64,000 nt of DNA from Thereva unica. Lineage: Eukaryota; Arthropoda; Insecta; Diptera; Therevidae. Both the position numbers and the translations under genes were made by a program. The first letter of the stretch is position 1; each line of letters starts with the position of its first letter. The notes under the pieces were generated by a model that was not told the DNA's origin, ran no database searches, and was given only the letters and a program-made list of their open reading frames with translations. Below are positions 35,901-47,900 of the stretch, in pieces. Location: the NCBI GenBank assembly GCA_949987705.1, contig OX465284.1, positions 107,801,163 through 107,865,162 of the forward strand, in the 5' to 3' direction.

Positions 35901-38900
35901 GACTGAATTCGATGTTTATACCCTAAAAGTGACATTCGAACTGTCAAGTTTAAGCGAGCGTTCAGTTTGCAAATGGCGACATCTATCGGGGAAAATTTGC
36001 TTTAGATATCTCCAAGGCTTTTGATAGAGTATGGCACTCAGCCTTGTTAGCTAAACTCAAAGCTATTGGAATTGACTCGCTTCTGTATAAGTGGGTTGAA
36101 AGTTTCCTTTCCGGTCGTTCAATTAAGGTAGTATTGGATGGCGTCAAATCTGAATCTCACCCCATTTCTGCGGGGGTCCCCCAAGGGTCAATTTTATCAC
36201 CGGCCCTATTTCTCATCTTTATAAATGACCTACTTTCAATCCCCTCCAACCCACTTCTCAGCTTCGCTGACGACGGTACTTTACGTTACTCGTACAGCTA
36301 CGATACAAGACAGACTCATGCCAGATCCTGTCTTGATGATCGGGAAATTATGTCCATCTCTGTTAATAACGACATTGAACTCATTCTAGAGTGGGGAAAG
36401 AACAATCGTGTTGATTTCAACCCTGACAAAACCAAGTACTGTCTTATTTCAAAGAAAAAGATCAACACCTCACCATCCCTGAAAGTGGATAACGTGGTAC
36501 TAAAGGCCGACCCATCCCTACACATACTAGGTGTGACATTAGCCAAAGACTTGCGTTGGAATGACCACATATTCCAACTCGCAAAACAAGGATCCCAGTG
36601 CTTGGGATTTCTTAAGAGGTGCAAGTTCCTCCTCCAGCCATCGGCCCGCGCTGTTATTTATAAATCCTACATTCGGCCTCTTCTCGAATACAACTCCCTC
36701 GTTTGGGGCGGCGCTCCAATAACCACCTTAGCATGGTTAGATAAGGTCCAGAAAAGGGCCCTTAAGTTAATTAATGACGATACTGCTTGCTCCACCATCG
36801 ACCCCCTGAGCCACCGTAGGAATGTAGCAGCACTGACAAAATTTTATCGCTACTATCATAGTGACTGTTCCTCCGAGCTAAACGCTCTCCTGCCTCCACG
36901 GCAATCCTATACCCGCAACACCAGATTAGCCCACTCATCTCATTCCCTCCACCTGCAACTCCCCCTTTCACGCACTCAACAAGATATGAATTCGTTTGTG
37001 AATAGAACAACTCGACTCTGGAATGATCTCCCGCAGTCAGTATTTCCGAGCTCATACAACATCCAAGAGTTCAAACGCAGGGTTCATCGCCACCTTCTTC
37101 AATACCCCCCCGTACCTTTATAACCCCCCCCCCTTCCCCGTACTAAGCTTACTGCTAGACATTGCACCATGACGTGACAAATGACATGACGGACTAGTAG
37201 TACAAAGGGTGACTCCTGAGCTTAGCACTGCCACATAAAAAAAAAAAAAAAAAAACTGTCTCCTAGACATAATAAGTCATCTGTAGCGTGCGGGAAAAGG
37301 GAGTATATACGCTGAGGTATAGAGCCGAGCAGCCTAATCTGAATCTACGGGTACAGGATTGCCGTTTAGGTAGTAGAAAGTATATTTCTGTGGATCGGTG
37401 GACTCAGATATAACTATTCCAAGACTGATACATTCATACAGTGGCTCGCGGGGCCGGTAGTGGAATCAAAGGTTTTGTCCAGCTGAGTTTTGAGAATATA
37501 AAAGCTGAAGTGAACAGAGGCTGATTGACCATATATGTATGTTGAAACATTTTTACTTTCTTTATTTGATCATACGCTCCATCCAGAAGCAATTGGATGA
37601 GCCCCATTCCGAAAATCCAATAACAAAATCAAACTTTCGCAAATTTTCACTGCAATACAATCACAAACAACACACAAACAACAAAATTACAAATACAATC
37701 ATGTAAATTCTAATAAATGCAAATCAGCTCTCTCAATTTAAACAATTCTAACATTATTCCGGATCAAAAAAGGGTATTTAATTACCCTCTACTAAACGTC
37801 AATCCCAAGTCGATACAGCAGATTTTAATCATATTAAAACGTTGATTCCACCCCCTCCACACAGCAACGAGATGGACGTAATAAAATAAAATCAGCATCC
37901 AGGTAGGTCATGAAGGTATCAGCCTCTGAGCGCTGGCAAATGCTAGAACGAAGGATATTCCCCATAATACCGAATAAGGACCCTTTAATTACCCCCCTAA
38001 TTATCGCAATAATATAATTATAACAACAACACGGGGCAAAATGCAATTTAGCGCGAACGCATTTGTGTAGCACAAATGGAGAGGGTATGTACTCTGTACA
38101 GCCAGTGATGGAAAAGGGGTGGGGGGAATGCAAGTTCTCTAAACTCTTGACATGGCAATATCCTTGCAATAAGCGCTAAATAGTTTCCATTCTACACAGC
38201 AACAATGTTCCAGGACAGAGCAGCATATAATTACATGAGTGCGTAATTAGTGTGCTCCAAACTTTGCGTTGCGGGGCTTGTGTGCCATCGGGGCATATAC
38301 AGCCCTTAAGTATATTGTGGAGAAGGGTTAACCCCCCAGGTGACAAAAGCTGCCGAGGACGACCTGCTTCCTGAACTGCCGGCCGTCCATGTGGGGAAGA
38401 AAACGCACGCAGCATGCCACAACACGAGATGCATAATAACTGGCCTATTACAGAGAGAGAGTAGTAATAGGATTGTTGTAATATTAAATTGATTATTAAT
38501 TAATAATCTAATACGGTTACGGTCTATACCAACACACAGTCAGACAACACCAGTCTGCATCCCCCGTTCCACAATCCTTGAACGCTATTGATCCGTCCAG
38601 GTGACCGATGATTAGGCCTTTATCCGATTTCGGGTAAGCAAGTTACAAGGTGAGAGGCAAGGATTCGGAACTATTCCTAGACCAACAGGTACTCTACAGA
38701 AAGGGGGGGGGGCGGTCGGGCTTGCATGCACTTACCTTGTCGTTTTAGCCTTTTCCTCAGGTGTTGAAGGCTGTTGCTGGTTACTTGAGCTATCTAATTG
38801 CGACTGACGTGACTGGCCCCCAACTGAGGCCGCATAGAATGTGGTCACATTGCTTGATCGTCTGCTGAAGTCGTTCGGACGTGGTATGGAGCCGTTCCCT

Positions 38901-41900
38901 GCAAAATAAATAAATGCATTTTAGTTAATATTGAACTAATTTGGGTCTTGTTTAATCAATATTTATGCCGCAATTAATTTATTAACACTGAGGATCACAG
39001 GAATGAGATTAGGGTAAGGGAATGTAATTGTCGTTTCTTGCTTATGCTGGGATGATTAAAGTAGACTAGCTACCAGTTCGTCATATCATGGTGCTGTCCC
39101 TAGAAATGTGGTTAGTTCGAAGGGGTAGATTGAGGATAAAATGCAATTGGTTGAATGGGGTACAAGAGATTGCAGTCTTTAGAATATTTCTTGTATGGTA
39201 AAATTCTAAAACAAAGTTTGCTTGAAAAGGTCAACAATAACTGGTGGAAATGAGCTGATCGATCTTAGCTTTAAATATGACCAATCAGGGACTAATAATG
39301 CTGCTCAATACCTGCCATTTCCTAGCCGTCAAAAGCGGAGCAAATATGAGTCTGAAGATTATCTAGGTGGAAGAAGTAGAAAGACCAAAAAACGATTCAC
39401 AGCACTGCGTGAAATCGAACCACAAACCTCTGAGATGGTAGTCGGGCGTGGCTATGGTAGGGACATACTCCCATATTTTTTAACACTAAAAATATAAAGC
39501 ATAGTTGAATTGAAGTCCGCTGGGTCGTCATTGAGCTCAAAGAGATATTGTCGTAGCGAAAACGTGAAGGATAAGCCTCCCTGAGCTCGCCACGAACGAC
39601 AAGGTCCGATTAGTCGTCACAGGTGTAAGCCCTCCAAGCGTCGTTCTTAGTGTCATAGACCTTGTTATCCTTTCAACGCAAAGCACTCGTGCTAGGGCGT
39701 GGGCAGACCCAGACAAACCGAACGATCCAATTGAACCTCTCTCTGGTTAATATACCAAGCGCCTAACTGGTTTCAGGAGGCATAACACTCCGACGAGGCT
39801 GTCTCCCGCTAGCCCTGATAGTTGTGGCTCAGCTGCCTACTTAAAACATTGAGATCTCATGCAACAACTAAGGGCTCAAATGCAAAGCTCACGGTAGTTT
39901 CTTGAACATGTTTTAGGCTGATTTTTCACTCGGCTACTACTATCGTTTCAGACAGAAAACTAGATCCGAGAGTCGGAGGAAAGGGACCGACAAATTTTTT
40001 TATCATTCCAATTGCAATGATTAAAGCTCGGAAACTCCGAATCCGATTGTAGGACTTTCGCGGCATGATTCAGTATTTTGTTAGGCCTTAGGCCTACTTT
40101 TTCACTCTGATCCGACTATCGGATCAGACCGAAAACATGACTCGATAATCGAAAGAAGCCGAATGAAATTCCGTCACTTGCGAGATATTGTTCATTCAAT
40201 TAGCGGAAATACTGAGATCATTGTGGTTTGCCATCTCCGCAAATAAATCGTTGGATCTGATGATAATGTAAACAGAGAATATATGGAACATAATGAACAA
40301 TAGGGAAAAAATGTTAAGGTCGACATAGACTAAGTTCTACACAGAGTGCCAAAAGCTCCAATAATGCGTATGTCGTATGTCGTTGACTATTAAGTTAGCA
40401 AAGTACGATCTCGGTGCATCCTAGATCAATTGCGTAAGCGATCGTATCTCAACGGAATAGGTGAATGCTATCGTGTTTAATTCGGAACCGTGCTTGTCAT
40501 ATTTTGGTATCCTTGCCATGCGTCGAGCCACTGTAAAGATATACGTCGGGCTATCGATGAACAAAGACTGAAAAGAATGATCTCGTTCTTGCTTCGATTG
40601 GCAAAACGCGTTTATTTCTAGGCATACGAAGTTTAGATTTACGAAGCTTTTAATCCTTTGAAGAATAGATTGGACCATATTCATATAGACATATTGATAT
40701 CGTTTACTTCATTTCCAGGATACTCGTACAAGCTCATGACCGACTCACGAAATGGCCAGAACCTTACCAATTTCGGATCGAATCAGTTACTATAACACTA
40801 CTTGAACTTACGACAAGTCAAAATACTCAATTCGGATCTAAACTATTCAATGAAGTTTCCAAAACCCTCCCAAATTCGGAATGGTTGTACGCTTCCATCG
40901 GCTTGCCATTGCATTGGAGACAAAACTACTCATTAGACTACACTAGCCAAGACTAGACTAATCACTAACATTGGACTAGATTAACTTGTCGTACTAGCCA
41001 TCAACGAGACAACCAAAAGCGATTAGCAATGCTCACCAGCACACGTTATCTACGGCTAAAATCTGAGATTTCCAAACTCAGCTTTTATCCCATAGATTGA
41101 ATATGCAACTAGCGACTCAAGCCGACTTCAGACTCAGGCCGTGAACTTGCACAAACAACCGTGAATGCAAGCAAGGATGGTTTTCGCACCTTGTTTTCCG
41201 TTTTGAGCGATTACGAAGTGAGTTCTTGTCATGAACTCAAAGCGTGAATCCGGGAGCTACCTTCAGAATTTGACGATTGCCTTCGTTCTCATATGAAAAA
41301 CTTTAAGTTAACATCCTCTCGACAATCAAGTCAAAAGAACGTTGACTTGCCAACAGGTTTGGAGGACTCTGCCTGCGTCTTTTGTGTGTACCGAACGCGT
41401 ACGACAATTAAGACTTTTGAACCTCCATATGAAGACTGGTTGTCAATGTCACTAGCCGAAACAATTCAATATACAATGGCAGAACGAAGCCAGCCTTAAC
41501 GAAAGGTTGGCCAGCCTTTCTATACCTGTTTCAACCTGTGTAGTCTCTCTAAAATCAAATCTCCATTCAACTAAGCTTTGGACTACAAGCTCACTCATGT
41601 TACTCAAGTTACTCATTTTGACAGCTCTCCAACCGAGATCCGGCCTCTTGCAACTATTCTCTCTATCAGTCCCGAATTTTTGCCCTAACTCTGGGCGCCC
41701 TGGTCTTCGCCAACCTTCCAGCGGAGATTGGGTCTCCCTAGCTGTCGCACTCCATAGATCTCACTATGCTTTCCGACCAGGTTCATCTTCACTCATACGA
41801 GCCTACCGAGCTTTATTTTCTTCACAACATCTATGTCGCAATAGCGCTATAGATCTCGTTATTGTAGAGTCTCCGAAATCGTCCTTCCTCACATAAGGGG

Positions 41901-44900
41901 CCAACAATTCTCCAAAGTATTTTCCTCTCGAAACTTTGTTGGCTTTTAGTAGTCGTACGCGTATCGCCAAGCAGTGTAGCGACTAGATCAACTAGCAACC
42001 TTCTCGAGCGTCTGACAGACCACCTCAGCAAAAGCATTCATCGATTTGCTCAGTCTAGTTTTGCTGGTCTTCAAGGTTTTTGACAGAGTACGACACCCTA
42101 AGCTCCAAGTTATTGGTAACGACTAAAATTTAAAGAAATGGAGTGAATGCTTTCTTTCTGGCCGTTCAATCAAGGTGGTATTGTGGATAGTAAGCAGTCG
42201 AATCTAAGCCTGACACCCTGCCGGTGTTCCAAAGGGTTCAATTCTATCACCTATTCTTTTCCCAATCTTAATAGATTATCTATTTTCAATTCCCACCAAC
42301 CGACTTCACAGCTTTCGATGATGACGGTTCTCTACCTAGAGCAGGGTGGAAAGAATCATGTCGAATTCATTACCTCTACAACGAAGCACTGTTTCAGCGC
42401 TAGCAACGGCCATATCCTTCGAGGCTTTGTAAACGACGCCACAAAACAAGTACTTGAATGAAATCCATAAGGGCAGGGAATACTGGCGTGGAGACGATGC
42501 CTCAAAACAGGGCCAGATGCCGAACTGTTATTAAGACCTTTTGGCCGGAAGAACAATCTTATTGAACATCAATGCCAATACTATATCAACAAGGCTTGGT
42601 CCGAAATAAAATATATTCAATGTATGTAAAAGAGAATTGTAACAAATTTAACAGAAACTTACTTTGACTCCTTGGCTGCACTGCAATAGTGACGTTATTT
42701 GGCTTGCTCGTCCTTTTGAACCTAATTGAACTAATTGGGCTGTCATTATTGTCGATCAGACTAAACGCTGGATTGATAAACGAGATTTCTGTATTACTTT
42801 TTGAAGGGACCTGAAAGTATAGAAAAAGGAAAATGTTTAGTCTAAAAATAGTTTGGTCTAGAAATAATTTTAATTCGACAAATTTGCACAAGCGTTAAGA
42901 CCATGACTTGAACAATCTATGTTCCTAAAATACCACAAACAAACCAATCTTCCACGCAACGAAACTGATTTAATTAAAAATCTTTAAATATCCTTTAATC
43001 CCCGAAAAAAAATAATAAAGCAATAATCCTTGAGCAGTACTAAACAAAGTGGATAAAATAAGAAAGGCCCAGAAGATATTGCTGCTAAACCGATCAGGAA
43101 CAAACCCATCATGTGGAACAGAGCACATCTTCATAGGATAAACGAGCATAATGAACAACTTACAAGACCTAATAAAAGACTCCCAAGTGCCGAGAGGCCA
43201 GGATGAGGACAGATTTCCGTCTATTTATCGCCCTCCGATTTTCGTAAGGGCCTCCTTTTATCGTCTCCCATCTGTGCTCCACTTTGAGGTTTATTAGGTC
43301 CTAGATAACTCTCCAGGTGAACACATGTAGCTGCTGCTCGCCACCTCAGCGCGGTGGCAACTTTGTTTCTGTTCATTTCCGTGTTTTTGAGCAATCATCG
43401 ACATCATCGCTCCAACAACCATTCTCTCCTCCCGGCTGGTATCTGTGCACAGTAGAGGGAAAATATAATCCTGTATGGGATGTTGGGGCGGGCATGGGGT
43501 CGGGGGAGCATGGGGAGATCTAAATCCTGGATTCCCTACAGAATAATATTACTTGTGTGTGGGACCGGGGCGGAGGTGGGGGAGTGACGACAAAATCGGG
43601 CGAATGGCTGGCTGATTGCCAAATGAATTGATTGATTGATTGTTTGTATGGGTGGTTGGGCACACTTCATTGCTCCACTGAGCACTGCCCTTAATAAACT
43701 CCGAAAAGGGTTCAAATTCCATATGTACGAGTAGAGTACTAGGGGAGCAGCCGAGCAGTCTCCCCTTAGTCCAGGACTCAGATTTACGTTTATTTTGTGG
43801 AATTTTCGGGGGCCAGTCGAAGGAGAGAATTCTGTTTGATTTTACGCTCGTTTTGGCATTGGCTTGTGTGTGAGAGCCACAATATCCCTCTGTTATGCGT
43901 TAAGTATTTACAGCTCATTACGGCGATGATAATTAATTGGCATTTCATAGACAGATTGTTTTCAATAAAAACGCTTATCGTACATTGATTATGGCCTCCA
44001 GTCTAAATATAATCTTCTAATGGCGGAGATGCGTGCCAATGTTATACTTTTCACTGATCCAAAAATTTGGGGGACACAAAGTTTTTGATGTTCGTTTGTT
44101 TTGTAATTCTCAAACGGAAGAGTTATTCTGTTCAGTGAGAGTGTTATAATTGATTTTGAACAAAAAAATTTACTGCCAACAGTATGGCGACCTGCTCAAT
44201 TGAATCCAAACTGCAAATTGGTAATGACCTAGTTCGACAGAACCGGTTTGGGAGTTTTCTTTCCGGCCATTCGTTGAAGATATTATTGGATACCATCGAA
44301 TCTAAATCTCACTTAAACTACTCTAAAGTAATCCGTTTTCTCCAGGGTTCAATTCTATCACAGACTCTTTTCCTAATCTCTTCGAATGATCTCATCCAAA
44401 TTTCGTCCAACCCACCTCACTCCTATGCTTTCGACAATATAAGCCAAGAACGTGCCAGACCTTGTCTTCGTAGGCGAGAACTGATGGGCCGTGGAGCTCT
44501 GTTCACAGAGATATTGAACTCAGTGATTGAAACGGAAAGGATCGTGGTAAATTCAATTCCCCCAAAATGAAGCATTGTCTTATCTCTAGCCAAACCTGCA
44601 GCGACTTTCCTTTTCAGTGATCGGTGTGAAGCTAACAACTGACCAATTTCTTAGCATCTGAGAACTAGCTTAAACCGAAGATCTGCGATGAAACGATCAC
44701 ATATTTCAAATCGTCAAACATGACTGGATTAAAGATCGTGCGACAAGATCACTTTTAGTAAACGACAGAGCTCCTATGTGGCCAAATAGCCAAATTATTG
44801 ATAGCCGATCTTACGTGGCAGCTGCAGAAGCGCTCCGGACCAACAGTGCTTTCCTCTGCTCTTGCCAGGCCATCGACAATTTCATTACCGATGTGGCCAT

Positions 44901-47900
44901 CATGACCTGTGATCCACGTCAGCGTTACATTATTGCTCCTGCTGAGGAAGCGATAGAAGACAATCCAGGGCAGTCTTTGATGACAACCCGTGGGATCTGC
45001 ATAGAGAGTTCTTTAGATTGACAGATTGGAGTAGTAGTACCAGGAGCCATGGACCTTGGGCCAATATGTCCAGCTCTACCTATTATCGGTTTTAGAACCG
45101 TCCGTATACCAAAAGGCCGTGTTTTCGTTAAAAAGCACGACAGGGCCGCTGGCATTATAACCGTACTTTGATATCGTTAGAAACAATTTGTCGAAGTCCA
45201 GAGTGGCAGGAGTAGCCTTGGCTTCAGGTTTAGTTCTTTGAGGCAATAGTTGATCTACAAGGTCTCCTGGCTTAAAGAAGAATAATCCCTGTACGTTTTC
45301 AATTCAACGAGGAGTGAAGATAGGTTCTGGATAGGGCTTCCGTAGCCACAGTCGGGAAGGTACTTTTAGCTCGCGTTATACGGAGATAGGCCGACATTGA
45401 ACCTTGGTCAGCCTTTTGTTTTGTCTTACCCCACCATGCAATAGACGCATACATTATGATGGGTCTTATGAGCCATAATATTACCCCCAGTTTGAAGCCT
45501 CAGAGTTTGCCTACAAAGTTTCCTATTGTGCTCTATTCTTCAAACCAAGCTTGCTACTAGACGTCTCACCATGAACGTAACGGCATGACGCACTGGTAGT
45601 ACAAAAGGTGACCCCTAAGTTTGTTTCTTTACGTAAAAAAAAAGTATGGAGAGAAGTAATTTCCGGGACAGTTACTTTCTCAATCTGGGGTTCCCCAAAG
45701 AGCGTTTGGTCCATGATTCTTCTTCTTCTTTAGCAGCTACACAACCGGAATCCGTTTCTTCTTCTTTTTATTCTCCTTTAATTCCTAATGGGAGATAGTT
45801 CTACCCTAATCTACGTGGGAGAAAAATACCGAGACGAAGGACCATGACGTGGAGTGACGAGTCAACTGTTTGGTGACTTTGCCGTGTACGGAAGTGGGAA
45901 TCCACACACGGGCGGCAGAAGCGAGACCGATTTGAAACGAGTTTGCAACTGGTTGCGTTTGCGGCACAGAACGAATAATCCAAAATCGTGTGTGGACAAA
46001 GGTTAGATACCTTTTGGGTGCAAACTGGTTGTGCGTGTGATTATTGTGAAACTGGGCCTAAGTATGATGGTTTGGAATGTCGCACAAGAATTAAAAAAGT
46101 CACTTTTACAGATTCATGCCCTTCTATGGTTGCAAAACTGAAACAAGTCCTTTTTATAGTTTGCTTTTAAAGCCAGCTTGAGTGCAGTGATCGGAACAAA
46201 TTACTTTCACTGGGTGTTCGATCAGGACTATACAGTGAATGCCTCAAAACTAACTTTCCAACCAAACTCTCTCAATTTTCACGGATTAGCAAATAAAAGT
46301 GCGTTGTTCAATTTCTCTAATTTTTCGCAGAAGTACATCATATTAGACAACTTTTGAATTAAATCTAATGAATTTCTTGCCATGCTGTCTTTATTGCAGT
46401 CCTCAGCTCTGCGGTGGTCCCAAAGTTTTCTCCAGAGTGATCGACTCTTTTGTTAGCCAGGCCCTTAGGTTCCCTATAATTTTGAGGCCTGAAGAGATCA
46501 ACGGCTACTCCAGTACCACCTAAACCTTAAACCACTCCCTAACCAGCCTATCGATGTTAACTGTTGCAAAATCCATGGTTAACCTTCAAATATTTCTTCC
46601 ACCACCGGCTTAATCTCTTCTAAAATGTCCCGGTAATTTTACTCCTATCTGGGGTCCTTCGATAAATTTGAGGTTCACTCGTCCTCTAACTGAAATAGCT
46701 ACCTAAATCATTATTCCTCTTTCTCAGTGGTGTTATCGAGTCAAAAACCTCCCTTCCTTCCATAAATCAAAAAAATAATATGCGTATCCACCCGTTCCTG
46801 CAAGGCAGAACCGTTTTTCGTCCGAAAAGATAACTGGGTTCCACTTTTCATTCTAGACCATCTATGCGAGAAAATTTCCAGCGTGTTTCCTTATGTTTAG
46901 GTAATAATAGCGGTTTTTTCTTGAATCGGCGACATTGTATATAGAATTGGTGAGCGCTTTAAAATGCTCTGCACATTGCGCAAACTTCCATTTACTCCGA
47001 ATTCAGCTCCAACTTCCCTGGCCGACACGTAATGAATGAATTTGACGCTATTCGCATGATTTTACTCCTTTCTGTCTCTCTGCTGGAGCCATTGGTCTCC
47101 CTAAACTAATTTTAGATGTCCTTAAGCAAGTAATTGATGACTCGGGGTTTATACCCAATCTTACAGCGATTTGCTTATTAGAGCAATCTTCTTCTCCCAA
47201 CTTTTTGATTCACTCGATTTCTTCACCTGATGAGCGCTTGCCAATGCCCATATTTGTACCGATTCATTTAAAAAATGTAGTAAATAAGTAAAATTTACAA
47301 TTTCACTAACAACCGATTACTCTTACTCTTAAGAGAAGTGTTTTAAAACTGGTGAGGTTAAACTTTTGACGTCTACCTCAACGCAACGTCACTCTGTTCG
47401 TTTAAAAACTCAAATCACACGCTCATTTATATTCTCGCATCAATCTCACTGCGACTCTTGCCGTGGTCAGATGCTATGGGAGAGAGTTGATGCCCGTAAA
47501 CGAATTTTGAAGGGGAAATTACAATGCACGTCCAATTTTTTTTTTTTTATTCATTCACGAAATGTTAATGTGCATGCAATTGTTATTTCCCCACCTGCGC
47601 GCAAAATTCCCAATAGTTTTGGCGCTGGCCATACAAATAACCTATACCGAAAGGTCAATCATCCTGCTAAGCCTAATTCCTTGTGTCGCAGAGAGCACTT
47701 TACGCCGCCATCTATTGGGAAACTGCGACGAAATTTTTCCCAGACTTTAATATTAACTTCAAAATCAATTTTTATTTTATTTTATTCCAATTCAATTGAA
47801 TAAGATTAGATGAAAAAATACATTTTGAAAGAAATTGGTATACTTTGACTTTGAACTTTATTATCGAACAAAAATTACAAATAATTTAAATTTATATTCT

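Noticed and set aside
36316..37055. - strand frames over the LINE
   Set aside because: Shadows of the RT frame on the + strand.
35930..37262. Target-site duplication AACTGTC around the 36-kb LINE
   Set aside because: AACTGTC occurs at about 35939 and directly after the poly(A), but the true 5' end of the truncated copy cannot be fixed, and part of the match falls in A residues of the tail.
47366..47803. 145-codon + strand frame in otopetrin intron 1
   Set aside because: Composition follows simple T/F and AT-rich sequence, no motif; adjacent to the Tc1 remnant on the other strand.
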